Of a stretch of 64,000 nt of DNA, positions 45,264 to 53,711 are shown one piece after another. The notes beneath the pieces are model-generated. The model searched no databases. It was given only the letters and a program-made list of their open reading frames with translations, and was not told where the DNA came from. A program made the position numbers and the translations under genes. The stretch is from Neorickettsia findlayensis. GTDB lineage: Bacteria > Pseudomonadota > Alphaproteobacteria > Rickettsiales > Anaplasmataceae. The DNA lies in assembly GCF_009856525.1 (NCBI RefSeq), contig NZ_CP047224.1, positions 744,001 through 808,000 of the forward strand, read 5' to 3'. Every line of letters begins with the position of its first letter. Position 1 is the first letter of the stretch.

Positions 45264-45689
45264 CTACTTTCCTTGAATTTCGCTCGCCAGCTTCTCAAGT
45301 ATTGCGTTGATAAAACCAACTTCCTTTATTGGTAGAAAGAGTCTTCCTAAACTTACGTATTCATTAATTACAAGATTTCTTTGTGCAACATTGCTTAGTC
45401 GAAGTTCGGATACAGCAACCCTTAAGAGAGATAACTTGAGATTATCCATTCTGCTAATCTCCCACTCTTCAGATAAGAAGCGTCCTATAAGTTTTGTATC
45501 CTCTTCCGTGTTAGCAAGACATAAATCTAAGACAGAATTGAGTAACCCAAGCTCATACCGCTTCATATAGGGTACTTCCTGCAGTTCCAAGGCCCTACTA
45601 ATAAGTTCTGATTTAGGTAAATCAGAATAATAACTTGAGTAGCACACTTCAATAGACAATAACCTGGCAACCCTTTTCTCACTTGGCAT
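45264..45689 (-). CDS. nusB: Transcription antitermination factor NusB
   Basis: An all-helical RNA-binding protein joining NusE in rRNA antitermination. The 141-residue product has the N-terminal arginine-containing helix RVARLLSIEVCYS and the C-terminal block VINEYVSLGRLF...GFINAILEKLA, both diagnostic. The start overlaps the end of maf by 11 nt. Order infA-maf-nusB on the minus strand suggests a single transcript from the promoter at 46648-46677. Confidence 0.9.
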   Translation of the reverse strand: MPSEKRVARLLSIEVCYSSYYSDLPKSELISRALELQEVPYMKRYELGLLNSVLDLCLANTEEDTKLIGRFLSEEWEISRMDNLKLSLLRVAVSELRLSNVAQRNLVINEYVSLGRLFLPIKEVGFINAILEKLASEIQGK

Positions 45690-46299
45690 CTTCTACTCCT
45701 TGGGAGTAGAGAGCTTCCTTACTCTGCTGAAACACACCTACAGAGCTTAAAAGCGAGACAACTTCATAGGCTGGAAGTCCAACAACATTGAAGTATGAAC
45801 CTCTAATGAATAAAACAAAGCCCTGTGCTACTCCCTGTATTGAATAGCCACCTGCTTTACCAATACCTTCCTTTGTTGCCAGGTAAAATTCTATCTCTTC
45901 GTGAGAGAGCCTTTTGAATTTTAAGACGGTCATGACCGTCCTCTGTCTTATCTCACCAGATTTTGTAACTAAACAAAGCGAAGTATAAAGTCTGTGTCTT
46001 CTTCCACTTAGGAGCTCAAGACAATAGCGTATATCTTCATCACAACACGCCTTGGGAAGTATCCGTCTACCACAAGAAGCTACGGTATCAGCCGTTATTA
46101 CGTTTTCCTCACGACAAACCCTTCTGAGCTTAAGTGCTTTTTCATAAGCCATTCTCTTAGCATAAGTAAGAGGGAGCTCATCCCTCTTTGGTGACTCATC
46201 TATTTCTGGTCCAATAGACCTCTTTGGGAAAAATCCAAGAACTTCAAGGAGCCGACTCCTACATTTTGATGAAGAACCCAGAATAAAGTCGGAGTACAT
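45679..46299 (-). CDS. maf: Maf family nucleotide pyrophosphatase
   Basis: Maf proteins hydrolyse non-canonical or modified nucleoside triphosphates. The 206-residue protein starts YSDFILGSSSKCRSRLLEVLGF, which is the family's GSxSxxRxxLLxxLGF motif, and has VITADTVASC (catalytic Asp), the SGRRHRLYTSLCL segment and KAGGYSIQGVAQGFV. The GYSIQG form is typical of the YhdE-type subfamily (dTTP/UTP). Infrequent Cys substitution is seen in the first motif (SSKCRSR). Follows infA, as in many alphaproteobacteria. Confidence 0.9.
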   Translation of the reverse strand: MYSDFILGSSSKCRSRLLEVLGFFPKRSIGPEIDESPKRDELPLTYAKRMAYEKALKLRRVCREENVITADTVASCGRRILPKACCDEDIRYCLELLSGRRHRLYTSLCLVTKSGEIRQRTVMTVLKFKRLSHEEIEFYLATKEGIGKAGGYSIQGVAQGFVLFIRGSYFNVVGLPAYEVVSLLSSVGVFQQSKEALYSQGVEDAK

Positions 46300-46340
46300 G
46301 TCACACAGTAGATAAGTAGATGGTCAACATGAATAATAAT

Positions 46341-46622
46341 TTATTTTCGTTTCCTATCTTTAGCAGTTCCATCACCAAGATCATCCGTACGCTTCTTTCG
46401 GAATCCCTCTCTTTCGACGATGATCCCCCTGTTCGTGTCATACTGAAGAAACATCGAAACAACTACCTTATCACTAAGGATAATCTTTATTTTCTTTCTG
46501 CGCATCTTACCACAAGAATGCGCCAGTATTTCTTTCCCATTTTCGAGTCTTACTCGAAACTCGGGTCCCCTAAGAACCTCAATTACCTCACCTACGAAGC
46601 GCTTTTCATCTTCTCTAGGCAT
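46341..46622 (-). CDS. infA: Translation initiation factor IF-1
   Basis: The 93-residue protein has the OB-fold of IF-1: GEVIEVLRGPEFRVRLENGKEILAHSCGKMRRKKIKI with the basic strand-3/loop region, then DKVVVSMFLQYDTNRGIIVER. An extra ~20-residue basic tail (GFRKKRTDDLG...DRKRK) makes it longer than the usual 72 residues. A GAGGAA ribosome-binding site lies 8 nt before the ATG and a good promoter just upstream. Confidence 0.93.
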   Translation of the reverse strand: MPREDEKRFVGEVIEVLRGPEFRVRLENGKEILAHSCGKMRRKKIKIILSDKVVVSMFLQYDTNRGIIVEREGFRKKRTDDLGDGTAKDRKRK

Positions 46623-46647
46623 AACAATGCTTCCTCGACATACGGAT

Positions 46648-46677
46648 TTTACAAATTTACAACTCTCACTTTGTCAA
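46648..46677 (-). promoter_or_regulatory. Promoter candidate of infA-maf-nusB
   Basis: Minus-strand TTGACA (46677-46672, perfect -35), 18-nt spacer, TGTAAA (46653-46648, four of six). Transcription would begin near 46641, leaving a 19-nt leader with GAGGAA before the infA ATG. Confidence 0.5.
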
Positions 46678-46993
46678 ATGAATTTTATACAAAATCTTAA
46701 CTTGATTTTCATATCAAGCAACGATCCACTTGTATGATAATTGTTAAAGTCCGGATTAACAACTTCCACTGATCTAGTCAAGAGAAATCCAAACGCTGAA
46801 TGTAATAAGGAAATGCACATATTGGATAATTAAATATCACATACTCTAAACTATTCCCCAGAACATGCTGCTTTACGAACATGCAATCTGAATAAAGAAA
46901 TTTTTTGTTAATGAGAGAGCTGCTTCTTTTGATACTCTTGCGATTTAGGGTCATTTAGGTTACCATCTTCCACCGTCTCTGGGATTTTCTATT
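46678..46993. other. Intergenic stretch without a gene
   Basis: AT-rich gap between the divergent infA operon and the thioredoxin-fold gene. I see no tRNA, terminator or strong promoter; a TTGATA near 46937 could serve the rightward gene but has no matching -10. Confidence 0.4.
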
Positions 46994-47524
46994 ATGGTAA
47001 AGATGAGCACTCCAGAAGCCTCACTTGGTTTCAAAGCGCCTCCTTTTTCAATTGAGTTTGGTGGTTCAGTGTACTCGCTTTCAAGTGTTGCTGGTCCCAA
47101 TGGTACTTTGGTGATGTTTATTTGCAACCATTGTCCGTATGTAAAACAAATAGTGCGACAACTTTCCAAAGATGTAAAATTGATGCAAGAGAGCGGTATT
47201 GGTGCAGTGGCAATTATGCCAAATGATGTCTCTTCGTATCCAGAAGACTCACCAGAAAAAATGGCTGACTTTGCACGGGAATACAGTTTTTCATTCCCTT
47301 ACATTTATGATGCTGAACAAAAGGTTGCTGCAAGCTACGGGGCTATTTGTACGCCGGATTTTTTCGGTTTCGACAAAAAACTTGAGTTACAGTATCGTGG
47401 ACACTTCATGGATCTCACGTCAGGAACCCATGATCTGCTCGATGCAATGCTGGAAATCGCCAAGGGCAGAAAAGTCTCGAGAAAACAGAAACCCAGTATT
47501 GGCTGTTCAATAAAGTGGAAATAA
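46994..47524 (+). CDS. Thioredoxin-fold protein (AhpC/TSA-like)
   Basis: A 176-residue cytosolic protein of the peroxiredoxin-like thioredoxin superfamily. FICNHCPYVKQ near residue 42 carries a CxxC pair in the position of the redox site; VAIMPNDVSSYPEDSPEKM and GAICTPDFFGFD (cis-Pro) complete the pattern. This subgroup (often annotated 'thioredoxin family protein' or redoxin) is widespread and of uncertain physiological substrate. ATG at 46994; another in-frame ATG lies three codons later. Followed after 21 nt by a CPA2 antiporter gene on the same strand. Confidence 0.85.
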   Translation: MVKMSTPEASLGFKAPPFSIEFGGSVYSLSSVAGPNGTLVMFICNHCPYVKQIVRQLSKDVKLMQESGIGAVAIMPNDVSSYPEDSPEKMADFAREYSFSFPYIYDAEQKVAASYGAICTPDFFGFDKKLELQYRGHFMDLTSGTHDLLDAMLEIAKGRKVSRKQKPSIGCSIKWK

Positions 47525-47545
47525 TTTTGACGGTATTACCTTTGC

Positions 47546-49279
47546 ATGTTTGATGATGGCATTACTTTATTCCAGGTAATAGCGCTGCTTTCGACCGCTG
47601 TTTTAGTGGTAGCGTTGTTCTTGAAGTTAAATATAAGTCCAATCTTGGGTTACTTTGTTGCTGGGGCGGTTCTTGGTACACATGGATTCAAAATAGTCGA
47701 GTTTTCCTCACCCATGGAAACCTTCGCTGAGTTCGGAATTGTTTTTCTACTTTTCCTAATCGGGTTGGAGCTTACGTTAGATCGCATCATGTCCATGCGG
47801 CTCCACGTTTTCGGGTTGGGAACACTACAGGTCATAATAACTGCGCTTTTGATCATACTAATCTGTCGAGTATTTGGTAACAGTTCAAGTGCATCAATCA
47901 TAATAGGGTGTGCGTTTGCGCTTTCTTCAACGGCCATAGTACTTCAGGTGCTGCAAGAAACCGGGATGGAATCAAACCAGGTAGGTAGGCTTTCAATAGC
48001 TGTATTGCTCATGCAGGACTTTACAGTTGTGCCACTGCTGGTGCTCGTCGCACTCTTAGGAAATAATGCACCACAAAATCTCCTTCTTCCTATCGCGATG
48101 TCACTCATCAGGGCCGGTTTAGTGTTGTTGCTAATTTTCGTTGCTGGTAGGTTATTACTAAGGCCTTTCTTTAAGATTATCGCTTCCACCAAGAGTAGCG
48201 AACTATTTATAGCCACGACGTTACTCATAGTGCTCGGTGCAGCTTATATAACCGAGAAACTTGAATTATCAATGGCAATGGGTGCATTTGTGGCTGGTCT
48301 ATTACTGGCAGAAACGGAATACCGTCATGAAGTAGAGCAAGTAATATTCCCATTCAAAAGTTTACTTCTAGGCTTGTTTTTTATGACAGTTGGCATGTCG
48401 ATAGACCTCAGGATGCTCGCTGAAAACATAGGATTAATTACTGGCGTGGCTTTGGCTCTAATGACACTCAAGGCATCAATTATAATAGGGTTAGCCAAAT
48501 TGTTTGGTTTTAAAACCGGCCCGGCAATAAATGCTGGTTTGCTGCTAGCGCAGGGAAGTGAATTTGCACTCATCTTGTTTAAGTTGGACAGCAGTACTGC
48601 GATCCTTGACGCCTCACTGGTTAACATATTGGTCTCAGCAGTTACAATGAGTATGGCATTCACACCACTTTTCTCGAGTATTGGTGCTATGGTTGCAAAT
48701 AAACTTGAAGCACCTGATAGAATAGTCGAAGAAGATGAACTCATCCAACTGATGCGTGCTAGTGTTGCTGATATTGATAACCATGTGGTTATAGCAGGTT
48801 TTGGCCGGGTGGGTAGAATGGTTGCACGTATGCTATCTGAGGAGAGAATTAACTACATTGCCATCGACGTGGATTCCAAAATTGTAGAGAGAGCACAAGA
48901 TGAAGGGTTCCCTATTTTTAAAGGAAACATCAAAAAGCGTGCCACTCTAGAGGCGATTGCTGCAGACAGAGCTTCAACTATAGTACTTTCAATGCAGAAT
49001 GGGGTTACTAGCAAAAAGGCGGTCGCTCTTATAAGTCAAAGTTTCCCCCACGCTACAATTGTCGCGCGCGTGTCGGATTTCTCTGATATCAAGACTTATA
49101 GAAAGTTAGGTGCACATAAACTCGTACCGGAAACTTACGAAACCGGTCTGCAAATAGGGGCAGAAGTATTACAGTCAGTCGGCCTTGGATCTTTCGCAAT
49201 TGCCTCACTAAAGGAACGCTTCAGAGCGTGTGATTATGCAATTCCAAAAAGCATCGCCAAGGAAGAATCATCTTCTTAG
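47546..49279 (+). CDS. CPA2 cation:proton antiporter with RCK domain (KefB/KefC-like)
   Basis: The 577-residue protein joins an antiporter membrane domain of 12-13 helices to a cytosolic nucleotide-binding RCK/TrkA-N domain. The membrane part has LGYFVAGAVLGTHG, LFLIGLELTLDR and SSTAIVLQVLQETG, all typical of KefB/KefC; the RCK domain begins HVVIAGFGRVGRMVARML (Gly-rich dinucleotide site) about residue 412, with the acidic partner in AIDVDSK. Exports K+ (or exchanges Na+/H+) under ligand control; the glutathione-gating partner KefF/KefG is not adjacent. Convergent with guaA. Confidence 0.92.
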   Translation: MFDDGITLFQVIALLSTAVLVVALFLKLNISPILGYFVAGAVLGTHGFKIVEFSSPMETFAEFGIVFLLFLIGLELTLDRIMSMRLHVFGLGTLQVIITALLIILICRVFGNSSSASIIIGCAFALSSTAIVLQVLQETGMESNQVGRLSIAVLLMQDFTVVPLLVLVALLGNNAPQNLLLPIAMSLIRAGLVLLLIFVAGRLLLRPFFKIIASTKSSELFIATTLLIVLGAAYITEKLELSMAMGAFVAGLLLAETEYRHEVEQVIFPFKSLLLGLFFMTVGMSIDLRMLAENIGLITGVALALMTLKASIIIGLAKLFGFKTGPAINAGLLLAQGSEFALILFKLDSSTAILDASLVNILVSAVTMSMAFTPLFSSIGAMVANKLEAPDRIVEEDELIQLMRASVADIDNHVVIAGFGRVGRMVARMLSEERINYIAIDVDSKIVERAQDEGFPIFKGNIKKRATLEAIAADRASTIVLSMQNGVTSKKAVALISQSFPHATIVARVSDFSDIKTYRKLGAHKLVPETYETGLQIGAEVLQSVGLGSFAIASLKERFRACDYAIPKSIAKEESSS

Positions 49280-49342
49280 AATCCATAAGTACAAGGACAG
49301 AGAGCTCTTCACACATGTACAAAGCACCTAAAATGTCAAGGT

Positions 49343-50902
49343 TTACTCCCACTCAACTGTAGCTGGAGGTTTTGATGTAATATCGTATACTACACGAGAG
49401 ACTGCACTCACACGATTAGGTATTCTGGTTGCAACCTCATTCAGAAAGCAAAGAAAGCGTAACTTAGCATCATCCTGAGCTTCGAACGGGTAGGCGCTAG
49501 CCGTCATTCCATCATGAGAAGTAACAGCACGCAGGGCACAAACATAATTATAAGAGCGCTTATCCCCCATAACACCGACGGAACGAACTGGCAATAAGAC
49601 ACTGAAAGCCTGCCATATATGAGAATACAGATTGTATTCCTTCATCGTCGAGATATATATCTCATCGATATCCTGAAGTACAGCTACTTTTTCTTGAGTT
49701 ACTTCTCCTAGGATTCGTATTGCCAGAGCGGGTCCTGGCGACGGATGCCGCATTAAAAGGGCCTCATTTACACCTAACTGACGCCCGATTGCCCTTACCT
49801 CATCCTTGAAGAGTAACCTAAAAGGCTCAAGCAACTTTAATCCCATTTTCTTAGGCAGCCCACCTACATTATGATGAGATTTAATTGTATGGGAACCTTC
49901 GCCACCCGATTCGATAACATCAGGGTACAAAGTACCTTGTAGAAGAAACTCCACATCCTGTATTTTTAGAGCTTCTTCTTCAAACACTTGGATAAAAGTC
50001 TCTCCCACAATTTTTCGCTTCTCTTCAGGATCTGTAACTCCAACAAGCTTTCTAAAGAATCTATCAGCTGCAGAAACGATCTTCAGTGGTATTCCCAACG
50101 ACGAAAATAACTCTTTCACTTCATTAGCTTCATTTTTTCTCAGAAGTCCTGTATCTACAAAAATGCAGTGAAGCCTCTCACCTATTGCTCCGTACATAAA
50201 CTTCGCTGCAACCGTTGAATCAACACCTCCGCTAACTGCGGCAAGAACATTTGCATCACCGGTAGTGGAAACTACTATACGTTTTTCTTCCTCGGAAAAA
50301 ACCTGTAAATCCCAGGTATTTTCGACTCCTGCAATTGCTATGAAATTGCGTAGTAAGACATCACCATTCTCAGTATGTGAGACCTCAGGATGAAACTGAA
50401 AACCATATATCTTCCTCTTTTCATCAGCAATAAGCGCAAACTGGCAGTCGTCTGTCATTGCTATACATTTAAAGCCACAGGGAAGCGTCACAACTGCATC
50501 GCCGTGACTCATCCAGACCGTAAAATCCGCAGCACCGATGTTGTTCACAATCGGGCTTTCTGCAATGATCTGGAGTCTAGCCTTTCCATATTCGCGGTTT
50601 TTGCCTGAAACCACATTAGCACCAAAGAAATCACTCAAGAGCTGCTTTCCATAGCAGATTCCCAACACTGGTATACCACGCGTAGAATTAACGTTCAGAA
50701 CCATTGAGATTAAGTCCCTGTAGTCCGCATACTCACTAGTAGAGCGGTGGCTGCCAGACAATATAACGCCCTTTACATTGTCAGAAAAAGTAAAATCAGA
50801 TGGGGCATAGATACACGAGCGGCATCCGTTTTCCCTTAATTTTCGCGCTATTAGTTGGGTGAACTGCGACCCTAGATCAATGATTGCTATTTCGGGTATC
50901 AT
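49343..50902 (-). CDS. guaA: GMP synthase (glutamine-hydrolysing)
   Basis: Converts XMP to GMP. The 519-residue protein has the class I glutamine amidotransferase domain (LGICYGKQLL with nucleophile Cys, FQFHPEVSHT), the ATP-pyrophosphatase P-loop AVSGGVDST around residue 226, and the C-terminal dimerisation domain ending KPPATVEWE. All complete. A perfect -10 box lies about 30 nt upstream. Convergent with the antiporter gene. Confidence 0.97.
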   Translation of the reverse strand: MIPEIAIIDLGSQFTQLIARKLRENGCRSCIYAPSDFTFSDNVKGVILSGSHRSTSEYADYRDLISMVLNVNSTRGIPVLGICYGKQLLSDFFGANVVSGKNREYGKARLQIIAESPIVNNIGAADFTVWMSHGDAVVTLPCGFKCIAMTDDCQFALIADEKRKIYGFQFHPEVSHTENGDVLLRNFIAIAGVENTWDLQVFSEEEKRIVVSTTGDANVLAAVSGGVDSTVAAKFMYGAIGERLHCIFVDTGLLRKNEANEVKELFSSLGIPLKIVSAADRFFRKLVGVTDPEEKRKIVGETFIQVFEEEALKIQDVEFLLQGTLYPDVIESGGEGSHTIKSHHNVGGLPKKMGLKLLEPFRLLFKDEVRAIGRQLGVNEALLMRHPSPGPALAIRILGEVTQEKVAVLQDIDEIYISTMKEYNLYSHIWQAFSVLLPVRSVGVMGDKRSYNYVCALRAVTSHDGMTASAYPFEAQDDAKLRFLCFLNEVATRIPNRVSAVSRVVYDITSKPPATVEWE

Positions 50903-50928
50903 CTGCTGTTATCGGAGTACACGGGGAA

Positions 50929-50934
50929 ATTATA
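50929..50934 (-). promoter_or_regulatory. -10 box of guaA promoter
   Basis: TATAAT on the minus strand at 50934-50929, about 30 nt before the guaA ATG, giving a leader of about 20 nt. The -35 region 17 nt upstream (TAGATT) matches consensus poorly. Confidence 0.4.
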
Positions 50935-51032
50935 TTGCTGATAGACAACAAAATCTAGTGAAGTATGGTTAAAAGTAAAAAAATACACCTTGCGATGCAA
51001 ACGCTCCCTTTAGTTTGTTTTACAAATTCCGA

Positions 51033-51785
51033 TCACACTCTTTCGTTTAGCCTAAGAAGCAATTCATCTAAGATTGGTTTGTATATCATAGTAATCTCAG
51101 CATCCAAAACTGCTGGTATAGAGCTATCACACGAATATGAGATTTGCCTCAAGAATGGAACTCTGCCAAGCACTGGAACGGAAAAAGCCCTTGAAAATTC
51201 TTTCGTATTTTCTGCGTCTCCAATAATATACCGCTCATCTTTGTCTAAATGCGAGCAACTCATGTTCTCAATTACACCAAGAACAAAAATTTGTAATTTC
51301 TTAAACATTTCACATGCTCTTGAAACATCCTGTATTGAAACTTTTTGTGCAGTCGTTACTAGAACTGCACCATCGATATCAAAATCACCACAGAGTGTAA
51401 TGTGAACATCACCGGTACCCGGAGGAGTATCAATGACAAGATAATCCAACTCACCCCACTCAGTATTAGTGAGAAAAGTACGTAGAATCTTAGATAGCAT
51501 TGGTCCACGCCACAGTATCGGCGCACTTGGTTCTACCATTGCACCAACTGAAACATATTTAAGCCCAAACTTTTCCACAGGAACTAGTGTTTCTCGTTCA
51601 GTCATTGTGATTTTTGCTTCAGTTCCGAGCATAAACGAAAGAGAGGGTCCATAAATATCAGCATCTATTAGACCGGTTCTGAAATTTCGCGCCAGTAAAA
51701 CGGAAAGATTTAACGCGATCGTTGACTTTCCCACACCTCCTTTACCGGAAGCAATAATGATAATTTTTGGCATACCAAACTCCAA
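51033..51785 (-). CDS. apbC: Mrp/ApbC (NBP35-like) P-loop ATPase, iron-sulfur carrier family
   Basis: ATPase of the SIMIBI class that normally carries Fe-S clusters to apoproteins. The deviant Walker A ASGKGGVGKSTIALNL, DADIYGPSLSFMLG, PILWRGPMLSKIL and the Walker B YLVIDTPPGTGDVH all match Mrp/ApbC. Two odd features: no N-terminal DUF59 domain (250 residues only, so a short form), and the CxxC cluster ligands after the IENMS motif are missing (IENMSCSHLDKDE has a single Cys). An ATG at 51773 after GGAG is an alternative start (MPKIIII). Confidence 0.88.
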   Translation of the reverse strand: MEFGMPKIIIIASGKGGVGKSTIALNLSVLLARNFRTGLIDADIYGPSLSFMLGTEAKITMTERETLVPVEKFGLKYVSVGAMVEPSAPILWRGPMLSKILRTFLTNTEWGELDYLVIDTPPGTGDVHITLCGDFDIDGAVLVTTAQKVSIQDVSRACEMFKKLQIFVLGVIENMSCSHLDKDERYIIGDAENTKEFSRAFSVPVLGRVPFLRQISYSCDSSIPAVLDAEITMIYKPILDELLLRLNERV

Positions 51786-52191
51786 ATATTTTACTACAGA
51801 AAGAGATCACTAGAAAAATTTCTGTATTAGCTGTTAATGGAAATACTTTACTCATATCAAATGGTAGTATTGTGCATTTACAGTTTTAAACAATGGGCTT
51901 ACTTTACGTCACAACAAGAATTATCAACTGTGAACCTGTCTCATCGGCTGTTTAGAAAGTACACTCATCTAAATCAAGTTATATTATGCACCTGATGTTT
52001 AAAAGAAGGAGCTTGTTTTATATTCGTGTGTATATTGGAAATAGCATATACTTACAGTTGACTTTTAACGCATATTAATCTTTAGTTAAGCTGGGTTAGA
52101 TACCATTCTTAGCAGGCTTGCTGTCCTAGTTCTACATGTGGGCCGGTGGTGCTCTAGCTAGGAGCTTTGTGAAATGGGACCTGGAGGTACA
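51786..52191. other. Intergenic stretch upstream of pal
   Basis: About 400 nt without a recognisable gene between divergent apbC and pal. TTGACT at 52058-52063 could be a -35 for pal but its -10 is poor. I see no tRNA, riboswitch or clear hairpin. Confidence 0.4.
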
Positions 52192-52782
52192 ATGTCAAGG
52201 ATCGTTAATGTTGCATTATTTTCGGCGCTTTTGTCGCTGTCCGGCTGCTTAAATATAAGCACGTCGCGACATGATAGTTCCACTTCTTCGCAACTTTCCG
52301 GTGTTGAGTGCCAATGTCCAACAAAAAGCGGAACTGTGGCCGTAATTCATTTTAAATCTGGTGAGTCAGCGGTATCACCTGAGGCAAGGCAACTTATTTA
52401 TGAAAACATTGCCCAGTGCATTTCCCTGAGAATCAGTGAAAATCCTAATCTTAAAGTTTTAATTACAGGTCATACTGATAAGCTTGACACTCCTGAGGAC
52501 AGCTCAAAACTTGGCAATGAGAGAGCTGTTGCCGTTCTTGAGTACTTGTTAGGAGCCGTCTCTGAAAATCTAGACGATCCTGCAGAAGAATTTGGAGGTT
52601 TCCCCGGTTCTTCCGACAATGCGACACAGGTTGTTCCTTCCTCAAAGGATAGTTTAAGGAGTCATTTTTGCACAGCTTCCGCAGGTAAAGATGAGCTCGT
52701 TGACGAAAGTGATACAGAAGAAGCCCACGCGAAGAATCGTAGGGTTGTTGTAGAGTTTGTGCAAGAATGTAATCAGGAATAG
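52192..52782 (+). CDS. pal: Pal-like OmpA-domain lipoprotein
   Basis: A 196-residue lipoprotein: signal FSALLSLSGC gives a lipobox, then a short linker and an OmpA-like domain with VIHFKSGESAVSPEA, LKVLITGHTDKLDT, LGNERAVAVLEYL and KNRRVVVEF, the peptidoglycan-binding core of Pal. Between LGNERA and the final NRRV there is an unusually long acidic stretch (EEFGGFPGS...GKDELVDESDTEE). Pal normally bridges the outer membrane to peptidoglycan and TolB; it precedes cpoB by 15 nt, the tol-pal pairing. ATG at 52192 fits the lipoprotein signal; an ATG at 52174 adds six residues. Confidence 0.88.
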   Translation: MSRIVNVALFSALLSLSGCLNISTSRHDSSTSSQLSGVECQCPTKSGTVAVIHFKSGESAVSPEARQLIYENIAQCISLRISENPNLKVLITGHTDKLDTPEDSSKLGNERAVAVLEYLLGAVSENLDDPAEEFGGFPGSSDNATQVVPSSKDSLRSHFCTASAGKDELVDESDTEEAHAKNRRVVVEFVQECNQE

Positions 52783-52797
52783 CGCCTTGAACTCAGC

Positions 52798-53643
52798 ATG
52801 GTGAGGGTTGAGAAGCCTTCGAGTTTTCTTCTTTCTATTCGGTCCTTTCGAAAGGTTCGTATGTCCGCGTGTGGGTGCATGAGGTTTTTTTTATCTTGGT
52901 TTGTATTATTGCTTCCTCTATGTACTCGTTTTTTCTGTGGTTCCGTGGCTCTCGCAACACAACAAGTAGGTGAACCGCATGTTGATCTTAGCTCTGTAGT
53001 AAGAGAGCTCGAGACAATAAGAAGTAGTATATCAAACATCGAAATTATTCTTGGAGAATTGAAAAAAGAAGGTGCAGCACCTAAAAAGTCTGTGCTTTGC
53101 CCAACCAAAAAACCTCAAAACACACGGAAAGGGATTCTACAGGAGAATGACCCTGAATTGAACAGCTTAGACAACATAGAAAAGACAGCCCTGTCTGATA
53201 TGAACAAGATAAAAAATATGGATCCGCCTGATGTTGCAGAGAGAAACCATTATAAAAACATTCTTTTCTTGATGGAGCGATCACAAAGTGAAGAAGCTGA
53301 AAAAAGCTTAAACCAGTTCGTTGGACGCTTTCCGAAAAGCAATTTTTTAGACGATGTGTATTATTTTCTCGGAAACCTTCATCTGAACAAGAAACAATAC
53401 AAAGCTGCATTAGTAAGCTTTATCAAAAGTTATCATGCAGACAAAACAGGGATTCGGGCACCTATTGCACTGGTAAAATCGATTAGCATATTAAGATCAA
53501 CGGGAGACTATGATCACGCATGCTCAATTTTGCGAAAGGCTCTTAAGGAATTTTCATCTAACTCCACTGTGAAAACACAGCTTCAAAAGGAGAAAGAAAT
53601 TCTCTCGGCACGCTGTGAAAACGTGATGCAAGAGCTCGGGTGA
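52798..53643 (+). CDS. cpoB: Cell division coordinator CpoB / Tol-Pal protein YbgF
   Basis: Periplasmic protein of 281 residues, with a hydrophobic N-terminal signal (FLSWFVLLLPLCTRFFCGSVALA), a short coiled-coil segment (VRELETIRSSISNIEIILGELK) and a C-terminal TPR domain that begins NHYKNILFLMERSQSEEAEKSL and contains FPKSNFLDDVYYFLGNL. This order matches YbgF/CpoB, which ties outer-membrane constriction to septal cell-wall synthesis through TolA. Directly downstream of pal. N-terminal ATG at 52798 starts a long signal; shorter starts such as the ATG at 52861 are possible. Confidence 0.85.
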   Translation: MVRVEKPSSFLLSIRSFRKVRMSACGCMRFFLSWFVLLLPLCTRFFCGSVALATQQVGEPHVDLSSVVRELETIRSSISNIEIILGELKKEGAAPKKSVLCPTKKPQNTRKGILQENDPELNSLDNIEKTALSDMNKIKNMDPPDVAERNHYKNILFLMERSQSEEAEKSLNQFVGRFPKSNFLDDVYYFLGNLHLNKKQYKAALVSFIKSYHADKTGIRAPIALVKSISILRSTGDYDHACSILRKALKEFSSNSTVKTQLQKEKEILSARCENVMQELG

Positions 53644-53711
53644 TATGTTACAATCCCCCGGCGTGTTTCCACTGCACTAGGTTGAATCTTTTGTTCGCTT
53701 GATATCAGTAG

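Noticed and set aside
46320..46700. Plus-strand frame antisense to infA
   Set aside because: infA on the minus strand is certain by its IF-1 motifs; the plus frame has no recognisable features.
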